Origin: Gallionellales bacterium 39-52-133
GTDB lineage: Bacteria; Pseudomonadota; Gammaproteobacteria; Burkholderiales; Gallionellaceae
Assembly: GCA_002278935.1 (NCBI GenBank)
Contig: NCJL01000009.1
Location: 124,001 to 188,000, forward strand
Direction of reading: 5' to 3'
DNA length: 64,000 bases
Of this stretch, positions 35,504-42,496 are shown piece after piece. The position numbers were made by a program, and so were the translations under genes. Every line of letters starts with the position of its first letter. Position 1 is the first letter of the stretch. The notes under the pieces were generated by a model, which saw only the letters and a list, made by a program, of their open reading frames with translations, was not told where the DNA came from and made no database searches.

Positions 35504-35550
35504 AAAATCAATCGAGTCTGACCCCATTGATTTTTGACCCCATTGATTTT
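35504..35550 (-). repeat. Family-A hairpin, copy 3 (inverted), with partial duplicate
   Basis: 35504-35534 is the reverse complement of the 34622 hairpin with one mismatch (AATCAATCGAGTCTGACC, closing CCATTGATTTT). It is followed by a second half-copy TGACCCCATTGATTTT (35535-35550). The same one-and-a-half structure recurs at 37166-37210. It marks the upstream end of the transposase cassette. Confidence 0.9.
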
Positions 35551-35572
35551 GTTGCGCCCTACTTATGGCTGG

Positions 35573-35887
35573 TCAAGCCGCCAGCGGCTCAAAGCGATGT
35601 ATCTGAGCTAGCACGCCGGACAACTCCTGTGCTGCTTCTTCCGTATCGTAATCCGCCTGCAAGCCCAGCCAGAAGCCGCTCGTTGTGCCAAAAAAGGCAG
35701 CAAAACGCAATGCCGTATCAGCCGTGATCGAACGCTTGCCTGAGCAGATCGCCGATATACGAGCCTCGGTCACGCCGATCTCTTTCGCCAGACGGTATTG
35801 CGTGATACCAAGTGGAAGCAAGAATTCCTCGCGCAGCACTTCGCCGGGATGAATGTTGCGTAATTTCTGTTTGGTCGGTTTGCTCAT
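35573..35887 (-). CDS. higA: HigA-type antitoxin
   Basis: 104 residues. IHPGEVLREEFLLPLGITQYRLAKEIGV and RISAICSGKRSITADTALRFAAFFG form the XRE helix-turn-helix of the HigA addiction-module family (opening IHPGEVLxEE motif), followed by FWLGLQADYDTEEA, also typical. It binds its operator and neutralises HigB. It follows the toxin gene by 12 bases, the toxin-first order characteristic of higBA. Confidence 0.93.
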   Translation of the reverse strand: MSKPTKQKLRNIHPGEVLREEFLLPLGITQYRLAKEIGVTEARISAICSGKRSITADTALRFAAFFGTTSGFWLGLQADYDTEEAAQELSGVLAQIHRFEPLAA

Positions 35888-35899
35888 AGTCTTTGCTCC

Positions 35900-36181
35900 T
35901 TAGTGATAGTCGCAAATTTCCACGCGACTGGCTTGCCCGTCATTCCACTCAAAACACACTCGCCATTGGTCGTTGATGCGTATGCTCCACTGGCCGGCGC
36001 GTTTGCCTTTTAACGTCTCAAGCCGATTGTTTGGTGGGATGCGCAAATCCTCGATACGCTGCGCGTTGTGCAGCATCCGCAGCTTGCGCCGCGCCACTTC
36101 CTGAATCTGGTTAGGCAGGCGACGAGAAAATTCACCCTGCCATACCTTAAGCGTTTCTTCATCGTGGAAGTCGATAATCAT
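35900..36181 (-). CDS. higB: HigB-type toxin (RelE/ParE fold)
   Basis: 93 residues from the ATG at 36181 (a TTG three codons earlier is possible). MIIDFHDEETLKVWQGEFSR, RRKLRMLHNAQRIEDLRIPP, NNRLETLKGKRAGQWSIRIN and WRVCFEWNDGQASRVEICDY give the full RelE/HigB fold. The Arg of QWSIRIN-QWRVCF is the region that contacts RNA in ribosome-dependent mRNA interferases. Expected to cleave mRNA during translation when HigA is lost. First gene of the higBA pair, next to the composite repeat at 36290. Confidence 0.92.
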   Translation of the reverse strand: MIIDFHDEETLKVWQGEFSRRLPNQIQEVARRKLRMLHNAQRIEDLRIPPNNRLETLKGKRAGQWSIRINDQWRVCFEWNDGQASRVEICDYH

Positions 36182-36289
36182 GGAGAGCAATACTGTCGCA
36201 TAACGATAGCATTGTCAAGTGGAGCGAGAGAGATGCGAGAACGTCAATTTATTTGCGATGCTGACCCCTATAATTATTAGCTTCGGATA

Positions 36290-36376
36290 AAGAACATCGC
36301 CTTTTCGGGCGATAAAGATATAACTAATGTGACGCTGGCCGCAAGGCTAATTTATTCAATAAATTCAATATGTTAA
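36290..36376. repeat. Composite repeat: hairpin plus IHF-like site, copy B
   Basis: The hairpin ATCGCC-TTTTC-GGGCGAT (36296-36313) is followed by AACTAATGTGACGCTGGCC and an AT-rich ATTCAATATGTTA (36363-36375, one mismatch to the IHF consensus). Same order as copy A at 30559. It lies between the peptidase gene and higB. A family-C motif GCGATGCTGACCCC lies just left of it (36255-36268). Confidence 0.6.
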
Positions 36377-36409
36377 AATATATCGAGTCTAACCACTTTT
36401 TCTCTGACT

Positions 36410-37117
36410 CTACTTTATCTCTTGCGACACAAACACCAGCCCCCGCGCCCTGTTGCTTTCGGCATCCAGCGTATCTATCGCCTTGCGCAAGGTGCGGATG
36501 GTGACCCATTCCGGTTCGTACATATACTTCGACACATCGAGGATCAGCACACGATCCGATTGTGCATCATAGGCCGCTAACACCGACCAATGCCCGCCGC
36601 CGGGCTGACCTAACGATCTGCGCAGAAAGTTCACCAGCACAAACTGCCCGTCATCGCCCATTGCCTTCTGCACCATCTTACGTAGCGCAGTCTCATCCAC
36701 CTCATCGCCCGCAACCGTCGTCGCCTTCACGCCAAGTTGCGTCAGCGTCTGCACCATCTCGTCGCGGGTCATGCCCTGATTGCTCACGGTCTGCGGACTG
36801 ATAACCTTCACCACCTCCGGCGTAAAGAAGTTGCTTTGCGTGAAATAGGCATGCGGCGCATAGATGGGATCGACCGGCTTCTTGATCGGCATCGCATTCA
36901 ACACCGTCACCGCGCTGGCCACACCGCAGTAGCTCTGGTTTATTTGATTCGTGAACCAGGGAATGAGCTGCCAGTAGTCTGCATCGGGCGCTATCCTCGC
37001 ACGCAACGACTTACCCGCATCCGAGCTCCAGTAGACCACCTCGGGCTCTGCCGCAGTCGCGGTGAGCGGAAGTGCAGCAAGCAGCACGAGAAAGAGGAAG
37101 GAAATTGAAATTTTCAT
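36410..37117 (-). CDS. Secreted phytochelatin synthase-like peptidase (C83)
   Basis: 235 residues: signal peptide (1-23, MKISISFLFLVLLAALPLTA then TAAE), then a papain-like phytochelatin synthase catalytic domain. Triad by position: Cys64 in QSYCGVASAVTVLNA, His176 in GGGHWSVLAAYD, Asp194 in LILDVSKYMYEP. The length matches one-domain bacterial members such as Nostoc Alr0975, which mainly remove Gly from glutathione and make little phytochelatin. Export means it would act in the periplasm, perhaps on glutathione or metal-glutathione complexes. It lies among repeat-bounded cassettes. Confidence 0.9.
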   Translation of the reverse strand: MKISISFLFLVLLAALPLTATAAEPEVVYWSSDAGKSLRARIAPDADYWQLIPWFTNQINQSYCGVASAVTVLNAMPIKKPVDPIYAPHAYFTQSNFFTPEVVKVISPQTVSNQGMTRDEMVQTLTQLGVKATTVAGDEVDETALRKMVQKAMGDDGQFVLVNFLRRSLGQPGGGHWSVLAAYDAQSDRVLILDVSKYMYEPEWVTIRTLRKAIDTLDAESNRARGLVFVSQEIK

Positions 37118-37165
37118 TGTGGTTATTTAACAAGTTATTGCGATGCTGACTTTTTTAATTCCCGG

Positions 37166-37210
37166 AATCAAAGGAGTCTGACCCCATTGATTTTGACCCC
37201 ATTGATTTTT
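37166..37210 (-). repeat. Family-A hairpin, copy 4, with partial duplicate
   Basis: GGAGTCTGACCCCATTGATT followed by a half-copy TGACCCCATTGATTTTT, the same one-and-a-half arrangement as 35504-35550. It lies just beyond the 3' end of the OLD-family gene; copy 5 (39002-39030), in the opposite orientation, bounds the other end. Confidence 0.9.
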
Positions 37211-37222
37211 CGGGACTGCACG

Positions 37223-38986
37223 TTAAACAGATATTTTGGGATTAGATTCAGCTATGAACGCAACAAGATTTTGAATTTGTTTTTTCAAATCTAATTGACT
37301 GAGATCAGCTCCATAATTTTCAACAATATATTTCGCGACGCCAATTTTTAATGCTTGCGCATCTTTCCCAGCTGCAGTTTTAATCGATAACGTATTCTCA
37401 TATTGACCAAAAGTTGAATTGATATTGGCTTTTGGGTGAATTTTAGATATAGCTTCCTTAATAACTTCTGATTTCAAATAATTTTCAATTTCTCGGCCTT
37501 CCGTTATCCACGCATAACCAGGGCCAGAATCAAACTCATCCCGCAATCGTTTCTTTGTGTCATTAATTCGTGCACCCTTCTCTTTTTTATCGCTATCAAT
37601 CACAATTACCCCACGTCGATTTAAACGACGTAACGATATGAAATCTCCAATTGAATTGTCTTCATCATCCGCAGACAGATGTGAAGCAAGTCGCCCACCA
37701 TAGAACATTATTGAATAATGAATGCCCTCCACAAACTTTTGCGAGACAAAATTAAGCCAGTGGTTTATGTAGACACGATCAGATGGCCCCTCAACCCATA
37801 TCACGCAATTAGATTGCAATAGATCAGATGGGTGATAACCAAGGTCTTCACAAACCTCCGATCGTAGCTTGTCGGATGTTGCGTGTTCAGTGATGGATTG
37901 CCCCGCTTCTAATTTAATGTGGTAAATCTCAGCAGTCGGCGTGTCCATAAGAGCTGCCGAATGAGTCGTAATGAAATATTGGTTATCTGTTGCCTCAAGT
38001 AAATACCTCACCAGTTTCTTTTGAAGTATGGGATTCAAATGAAGCTCTGGCTCTTCCATGCATATAACTGAATTCTCAAGTATCGTTGCTGCCGAAGCAA
38101 GAATGATAACTTCGTGAATTCCAGTTCCAAGCGATTCAAGTGGAAGTGTCCTGCCGCTTATGTGGACAAGAATTGTGTCGCGATCGTGGGGTATGTCAAT
38201 TGAGGCTGTATCGTTATCAATCACATTTCGCAAGAACTTATTAATTTTTTCAAACTTCTCTTTGTCACTTTGGTTATGTACGTTTGGATGTTGCAATTTT
38301 GCCAATCGCTCAATAATCCCTTCACCGCTAAATTCTTCTGAGGCACTACCTTGCTTGCCGACCTGTCGAATAGCTGGGATCATTTTTACATTGATTGGAG
38401 CCAAACTTGGAGTCAGGTACGCTAATGTTTCTGGAAACCAATGCTGATTTCTACTTCCATTACGTTGGCCAGTCAGAGCTTCCCATAAGTGCAGAAAGTT
38501 ATAATCATCGATCACCTGAAATGCTTCACTCCAATTGCTAGTGATCAATGCTCTATTCACATTAAAATCGAACCACAACTTCTCTCCTGTTCCTTCTAAC
38601 TCTGATTTTTTAAGAAAAACATTTAATAGCAAACTTAACCAACGCTGGTGGTATTTATCTTGGGGAATCTTTGGAGATATTTCTCTAACGAATTCCGTGA
38701 AGTTTCCTTGAGTGTCTTTACAAAGAGAAATCGAATTACTACTAGCAATGAAAGTCGCTCTAGTTGGCAGGTGAGCCTCTAAAGGTCCGAGATTGAAGGA
38801 ATTATTGCCATTTACCCAAGAAGGATAGACGTCGTGGAGAAATCTCAGGACATTTGATTTCCCGCTGTTATTCTGACCAATGAAGAGATTAATTCGCGAA
38901 AGCTTCCCAAATCTCTGTACTTTGTTTCCAAAACTCCTGTAACCACCTATTGCAAATGAAATTATTGGAAGATTTTGTTCGCTCAT
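37223..38986 (-). CDS. OLD-family ATP-dependent nuclease (AAA ATPase plus TOPRIM)
   Basis: 587 residues. The N-terminal ABC/SMC-like ATPase has Walker A FIGQNNSGKSNVLRF (about residues 34-48), Walker B VICMEEPELHLNPI with signature-like SLGTGIHEV before it, and THSAALMD (H-loop region). The C-terminal TOPRIM nuclease has the Glu in VIWVEGPSDRVYIN and the Asp pair in GVIVIDSDKKEKG. This is the class 1 OLD architecture; no UvrD-like partner follows, so it is not Gabija-like. OLD proteins act in phage defence. Ribosome site GGAG at 7 bases. Bracketed by inverted family-A hairpins. Confidence 0.92.
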   Translation of the reverse strand: MSEQNLPIISFAIGGYRSFGNKVQRFGKLSRINLFIGQNNSGKSNVLRFLHDVYPSWVNGNNSFNLGPLEAHLPTRATFIASSNSISLCKDTQGNFTEFVREISPKIPQDKYHQRWLSLLLNVFLKKSELEGTGEKLWFDFNVNRALITSNWSEAFQVIDDYNFLHLWEALTGQRNGSRNQHWFPETLAYLTPSLAPINVKMIPAIRQVGKQGSASEEFSGEGIIERLAKLQHPNVHNQSDKEKFEKINKFLRNVIDNDTASIDIPHDRDTILVHISGRTLPLESLGTGIHEVIILASAATILENSVICMEEPELHLNPILQKKLVRYLLEATDNQYFITTHSAALMDTPTAEIYHIKLEAGQSITEHATSDKLRSEVCEDLGYHPSDLLQSNCVIWVEGPSDRVYINHWLNFVSQKFVEGIHYSIMFYGGRLASHLSADDEDNSIGDFISLRRLNRRGVIVIDSDKKEKGARINDTKKRLRDEFDSGPGYAWITEGREIENYLKSEVIKEAISKIHPKANINSTFGQYENTLSIKTAAGKDAQALKIGVAKYIVENYGADLSQLDLKKQIQNLVAFIAESNPKISV

Positions 38987-39001
38987 ATGAATACTCCATA
39001 G

Positions 39002-39030
39002 GAATCAATGGGGTCAGACTCCATTGATTC
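39002..39030 (+). repeat. Family-A hairpin, copy 5
   Basis: GAATCAATGG and CCATTGATTC pair perfectly (10 bp) around the loop GGTCAGACT. It overlaps the vapC stop codon by two bases and lies 15 bases upstream of the OLD gene start. Confidence 0.93.
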
Positions 39031-39433
39031 ATTCAATTTCCCAGTCTTCCACCTTCAAACCTGAAATACGTGAAAATTCGCCAGTGTTATGCGTTACAAG
39101 GATGCAGTCATTGGCTATCGCAATCGCTGCAATCTGTAAATCGTATGGGCCGATGGGAGTGCCTTTTCGTGCGAGATCGGCACGAATATCGCCGAAAATT
39201 CGCGCGGCTTTACCATCAAAAGAAAAGCTCACAAAATCTGAGAAAAGAGTATCCAGTATCATCATATTTGCATCTAGCCGCGTGCTTTTAAACGCACCGT
39301 AATACAACTCGGCTTTTACGACATCGCACAATGCAATTTGTGACGGCGGATGCGCCGACAATCTGGTTTTTACGATGGAAGGTGCCGGATTAAGATGATT
39401 TATCCAGACATTGGTATCCGGCAGGTACAACAC
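39029..39433 (-). CDS. vapC: VapC-type PIN-domain toxin, module 1
   Basis: 134 residues, PIN ribonuclease. First acidic residue in MLYLPDTNVWINHL, Glu in CDVVKAELYYGAFKS, third acidic in GPYDLQIAAIAIANDC, last in VTHNTGEFSRI (the usual Asp is Glu or absent here). Members cleave initiator tRNA or rRNA when free. The start is GTG, overlapping the antitoxin TAG by one base, so the genes are coupled. Length is normal and the frame intact. Its stop lies inside the family-A hairpin 39002-39030. Confidence 0.9.
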   Translation of the reverse strand: MLYLPDTNVWINHLNPAPSIVKTRLSAHPPSQIALCDVVKAELYYGAFKSTRLDANMMILDTLFSDFVSFSFDGKAARIFGDIRADLARKGTPIGPYDLQIAAIAIANDCILVTHNTGEFSRISGLKVEDWEIE

Positions 39434-39675
39434 TACTTGAGCTCCAGCCGCTGCTCATATTCACCCTGTGGTTCTCGAACAAGGTTGTTTCCTTGCCATG
39501 CCCCTGCTGTACGCTCCCACACGCTTTTTACATCACCTTGCACGGCGCCTTTTTCTGCTGCCGTTTCGTCCAGCAAGATCAGTACCCTGACCGCCTGGCC
39601 TTCTACCAAGTGTAGCGTCTTGGGCACAGAGATCTGCCCATGTTCAAATTGTGAGTTAAATTCGATAGCTTGCAT
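39433..39675 (-). CDS. vapB: VapB-type antitoxin, module 1
   Basis: 80 residues from the ATG at 39675 (GGAGG 5 bases upstream). The N-terminal MQAIEFNSQFEHGQISVPKT, then LVEGQAVRVLILLDE, resembles the swapped-hairpin AbrB-like or Phd-like DNA-binding antitoxins that pair with PIN toxins. The C-terminal segment (SVWERTAGAWQGNNLVREPQ) should wrap the toxin. The first six residues equal those of the second module's antitoxin, and the upstream leaders are alike, although the rest of the modules are not. Confidence 0.82.
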   Translation of the reverse strand: MQAIEFNSQFEHGQISVPKTLHLVEGQAVRVLILLDETAAEKGAVQGDVKSVWERTAGAWQGNNLVREPQGEYEQRLELK

Positions 39676-39750
39676 GATGACCTCCATTTCAAATTACTTG
39701 CATTCTAGTCTGGACATGGCTTGTTCGCCAGCACCCCTCTCCAAGAATCT
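39676..39750 (-). promoter_or_regulatory. vapBC leader shared with module 2
   Basis: Minus-strand leader with GAGGGGTGCTGGCGAACAAG, GTCCAGACTAGAATGCAAGT and GAAATGGAGGT. The leader of the second vapBC (42388-42462) has nearly the same blocks in the same order. TAGAAT is a plausible -10. This is likely the promoter/operator, autoregulated by the antitoxin as in other vapBC pairs. Confidence 0.6.
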
Positions 39751-39751
39751 T

Positions 39752-39818
39752 AGGGTCAGGCCTTACATTTTACATTAGTTAATTTGAATATAGATTGTAA
39801 GACCTGACCTCGTGATTT
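39752..39818. repeat. Family-B hairpin, copy 1
   Basis: AGGGTCAGGCCTTACATTT ... TTGTAAGACCTGACCTCG forms a long imperfect palindrome. It is nearly identical to 41681-41748 apart from a few bases. It sits between the vapBC1 leader and the end of the signal peptidase gene. Both arms carry one-base variants of the GGGGTCAG core. Confidence 0.9.
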
Positions 39819-39825
39819 AGTGCAA

Positions 39826-40752
39826 CTAGTGCATAACATAAACAACCTTACCCACTATATGATCTGCAGGTACAAAACCCCAGTACCTGCTATCCCTGCT
39901 GTTATCTCGATTATCACCCATAAAATAATAATGGCCAGCGGGCACTTCACAGGTCACTGCTTGTGCATCATATTTGCACTTATCCTTAAATAAAAATGAA
40001 ATCGTATCTGGGAAAATTCTATTGATTTCCTCATTTTCAACAACTGAATATTCTTTGCCATCCACTATCTCCACAAAACGTGACAGATATACAGGAGGTA
40101 ATGCACCATTTCCATAATTGATATACTCACCATCCTTGCGATGCGCAATTTTCTTGCCATTTATAGATAATTGCTTGTCACGATATGTAATTTTATCCCC
40201 CGGCAAACCGATCAAACGTTTGACATACTGAATTGATCTTTTGTCAGGGTAATCAAAAACTAAAATATCGCCCCGTCGCAGCTCAGCTGATATCTGCTGT
40301 TGAAATGGAGTGAAGCCATAAGAACCGTAATGCCCATAGCCCCATTTCTGTGCAATCAAAATAGACCCTACTTCAATGGTCGGCAACATTGAACCGGCAG
40401 GCGCTCTAAATGGCTCAAACAGGAACGAACGAAATCCGAATACGACAAACCACGTCCCCAGATAAATACCAAGCAAACCATACCACCGACTGTAGTGCGG
40501 ACGTATCTTGTCAGCAGAATACAAGCTGGCCAGCTTGTATGAGTGAAAAGCGGCAACGACATTTAATGCAAAGCTCAAAAAAATTACGGCATACGGTGAC
40601 CCTGGCATCAAGACAAACATCAAGGCTACAATTCCTATTGCCGCAAAGAAATAGATAGCGGCCCAAACTAGCTGAGCAACAAATATCATACCAAGTGGAG
40701 GAACAAAAAAACTTAATATCCCCGCAATCCATTTGTTCGGTCTATTACCCAT
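39826..40752 (-). CDS. lepB: Signal peptidase I (S26A) paralogue with extra N-terminal helices
   Basis: 308 residues. About three hydrophobic segments (residues 8-95) precede the anchor helix, more than in standard LepB. Then the catalytic region: nucleophile in FRAPAGSMLPTI (Ser), general base Lys in RSIQYVKRLIGLPGDKI, and box E GDNRDNSRDSRYWGFV. It cleaves signal peptides in the periplasm. The active site looks complete. It sits in a cassette bounded by family-B hairpins, away from lepA/rnc, so it is probably a second, accessory peptidase. Ribosome site AGGG at 7 bases. Confidence 0.93.
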   Translation of the reverse strand: MGNRPNKWIAGILSFFVPPLGMIFVAQLVWAAIYFFAAIGIVALMFVLMPGSPYAVIFLSFALNVVAAFHSYKLASLYSADKIRPHYSRWYGLLGIYLGTWFVVFGFRSFLFEPFRAPAGSMLPTIEVGSILIAQKWGYGHYGSYGFTPFQQQISAELRRGDILVFDYPDKRSIQYVKRLIGLPGDKITYRDKQLSINGKKIAHRKDGEYINYGNGALPPVYLSRFVEIVDGKEYSVVENEEINRIFPDTISFLFKDKCKYDAQAVTCEVPAGHYYFMGDNRDNSRDSRYWGFVPADHIVGKVVYVMH

Positions 40753-40820
40753 AAGCTAGCCCTTTTAATCCTTTTCAATACATGTAATTTCAAAATACTT
40801 TTATTTACTTGTAAGCAACA

Positions 40821-40885
40821 AGGTCAGGCATTGCAAGCAACACTATCGTTGATTTATGTCAAATGTAAGGCCTGACCCCGTGATT
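40821..40885. repeat. Family-B hairpin, copy 2 (diverged)
   Basis: AGGTCAGGCATTGCAAGC ... AATGTAAGGCCTGACCCC. The outer arms match copies 1 and 3, but the loop differs. With copy 1 it brackets the lepB paralogue. Confidence 0.85.
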
Positions 40886-40921
40886 GCTCGGAATCTTGAA
40901 AAATAGCATAAGAAAATTCCT

Positions 40922-41308
40922 TTATATGTTTTTACTTTGGCAAGTGTTAATTATTCTTTTAACTCTTTCAAGGTACATTGGTACTAAATCATGATGAAAG
41001 TTCGTAACAGAGCCACTAGGAGTGTCAGTTACATCAATAACCAGGGCCGTAGTTGATCCAAAAGCAACACCTTGCTTAAGCCAAATTGAATAGCCACCAG
41101 ATATTGGTCGAGCACGTAGTGTTGCGTTACCTTCCAAAGGAGTCTCCAATACATCTTGCAAGTCAATCGCTATACAGCCAGCAACAACTTTAGCTTTATT
41201 GGTACTGCTCAATTCGAGAGATGGAGATTTTGCTCGCATCATATCCACTGAAGTACATCCTGCAATTGTTAGCAAAGTTGCGATTACTACCATACGGAAA
41301 ATTTTCAC
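40922..41308 (-). CDS. Lipoprotein, unknown function
   Basis: 128 residues: signal peptide with lipobox LLTIAGCTSV (Cys near 18). The mature part (AKVVAGCIAIDLQDVLETPL, NATLRARPISGGYSIWLKQG, TTALVIDVTDTPSG) looks beta-rich, ending VKRIINTCQSKNI. No family recognised. The start is GTG with GGAGG 7 bases upstream. Possibly outer-membrane (Thr at +2). It lies between a family-B hairpin and the ettA remnant. Confidence 0.75.
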   Translation of the reverse strand: MKIFRMVVIATLLTIAGCTSVDMMRAKSPSLELSSTNKAKVVAGCIAIDLQDVLETPLEGNATLRARPISGGYSIWLKQGVAFGSTTALVIDVTDTPSGSVTNFHHDLVPMYLERVKRIINTCQSKNI

Positions 41309-41526
41309 TATTTAGCCTCCCAGACTATTTTATTCATAATTAATAACACAAAAAAAAATTTAGCAGCAGTAACAGGTGGAAACATAAATCAGCCATCATC
41401 AATTCAACTAAAGCCGCATAACCGCGGATTAAGCCGCCGACAATCACCTAACCGTTCTTTTTGGCCAAACATTTATCAGCTAATCAGCTTATCTGCATCT
41501 GCACGGCTTAGCCACCCGTTGCGACT

Positions 41527-41672
41527 TTAACGGCTAATAGGTTTGTAACGTATCCGCTTAGGCTTCGCGCCCTCTTCATCCAGCAGCATCTTCTTGTCCG
41601 CTTCGTTTTCCTGATAGTTACCATCAAAGAATGTCCATTTGGAATCGCTCTCCGCCGCGAGGATGTGCGCAC
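41527..41672 (-). pseudogene. ettA: ettA 3'-end remnant (46 codons)
   Basis: Minus-strand bases 41667-41527 read in frame to a stop: HILAAESDSKWTFFDGNYQE, then DEEGAKPKRIRYKPISR-stop. This corresponds to the last ~46 residues of the intact EttA encoded at 42497-44161 (same ending), with a handful of substitutions and roughly three-quarters DNA identity by eye. Homology stops about 9 bases before a family-B hairpin. It is a truncated second copy, not a gene. Confidence 0.93.
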
Positions 41673-41680
41673 GCAAACAT

Positions 41681-41748
41681 TGGGGTCAGGCCTTACATTT
41701 TACATTAGTTAATTTGAATGTAGATTGTAAGGCCTGACCCCGTGATTT
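41681..41748. repeat. Family-B hairpin, copy 3
   Basis: GGGGTCAGGCCTTACATT ... GTAAGGCCTGACCCCGTG: a 68-bp palindrome-like element with perfect outer arms that carry GGGGTCAG / CTGACCCC. It lies between the ettA remnant and vapBC2. A family-C motif GGGGTCAGCATCGC follows at 41768-41781. Confidence 0.92.
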
Positions 41749-41780
41749 CGTTCGAAAACAAATTAAAGGGGTCAGCATCG

Positions 41781-42194
41781 CTATTGTTTGCCAAATGGGT
41801 TACGGATCGTCACTACGCCTTCGATAAGCTGCCCATGCTGCATATCTTCAGTGGCAAGTGTTTCACACCCTGCCGACAAAGCCGCTGCCAATATCAAACT
41901 GTCGTAATAGGAGTATTTATATTTTTGCGCCAAGCCTAGCGCTTGAGCAATGGTATCCGGCATAACAGGCACAACGGTGCAGGCATCGCGGACTTCTGCA
42001 ACGGCATTTGCTACAACGTCATAAGATAGGCCAAACTTGCGGCTCAAGGTATTGGCTAGTTCGCTCAGCACTTGTGTGCTGATGACAGGATTATTTTGCT
42101 CGATGAGTGAGAGTGCTGCTGCTTGTTTTTCCGGCTCGTCGCCGGAATAGAGATACACCACAATATTGGTGTCGAGAAAAATTTTACCGCTCAT
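41781..42194 (-). CDS. vapC: VapC-type PIN-domain toxin, module 2
   Basis: 137 residues from the ATG at 42194. PIN acidic residues: MSGKIFLDTNIVVYLYSGDE (Asp), STQVLSELANTLSRKFG (Glu), KYSYYDSLILAAALSAGC (Asp) and ATEDMQHGQLIEG (Asp), all four present. Expected to be an RNase toxin. It overlaps the antitoxin gene by 11 bp. It belongs to a different PIN subgroup from module 1. Confidence 0.92.
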   Translation of the reverse strand: MSGKIFLDTNIVVYLYSGDEPEKQAAALSLIEQNNPVISTQVLSELANTLSRKFGLSYDVVANAVAEVRDACTVVPVMPDTIAQALGLAQKYKYSYYDSLILAAALSAGCETLATEDMQHGQLIEGVVTIRNPFGKQ

Positions 42195-42387
42195 TGGCGG
42201 CATCACGGTTGAAGCGGTAGCCGCGTGTGGAAATGGTCGCAGCCTTGAACAAAGCTTTGCGCTTGGCAACCCCGTTCTCTGCTTCTGACAAAATCACACG
42301 AACTTTTTTTCCATTCCAACCCTGACACTCAACGGGCAAGTCCACCACTCCATCATGCGCCTTGCTGACAAATTCAATTGCTTGCAT
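42184..42387 (-). CDS. vapB: VapB-type antitoxin, module 2
   Basis: 67 residues: MQAIEFVSKAHDGVVDLPVE, CQGWNGKKVRVILSE, then a positively charged tail KALFKAATISTRGYRFNRDA. It resembles small AbrB/Phd-like antitoxins. GGAGG lies 5-6 bases before the ATG, in a leader almost the same as that of module 1. Coupled to vapC by an 11-bp overlap. The downstream partner supports the call more than the sequence itself. Confidence 0.8.
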   Translation of the reverse strand: MQAIEFVSKAHDGVVDLPVECQGWNGKKVRVILSEAENGVAKRKALFKAATISTRGYRFNRDAANER

Positions 42388-42462
42388 GGTTAACCTCCAT
42401 TTCTAATACTTGCATTCTAGTCTGGACTTTAGTTGTTTGCTAGCACCCCTCACCCCACCCCT
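42388..42462 (-). promoter_or_regulatory. vapBC leader shared with module 1
   Basis: Minus strand: GAGGGGTGCTAGCAAACAAC, then GTCCAGACTAGAATGCAAGT and GAAATGGAGGT, the same ordered blocks as 39676-39750. Likely promoter and operator. Confidence 0.6.
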
Positions 42463-42496
42463 TCGACAGGCTCAGGGCAAACGGCCTTTTGTTGTA

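Noticed and set aside
34622..42462. Possible prophage or integrative element
   Set aside because: No integrase, phage structural, replication or conjugation genes, and the only tRNA is 8 kb away; the RAYT/repeat explanation fits better.
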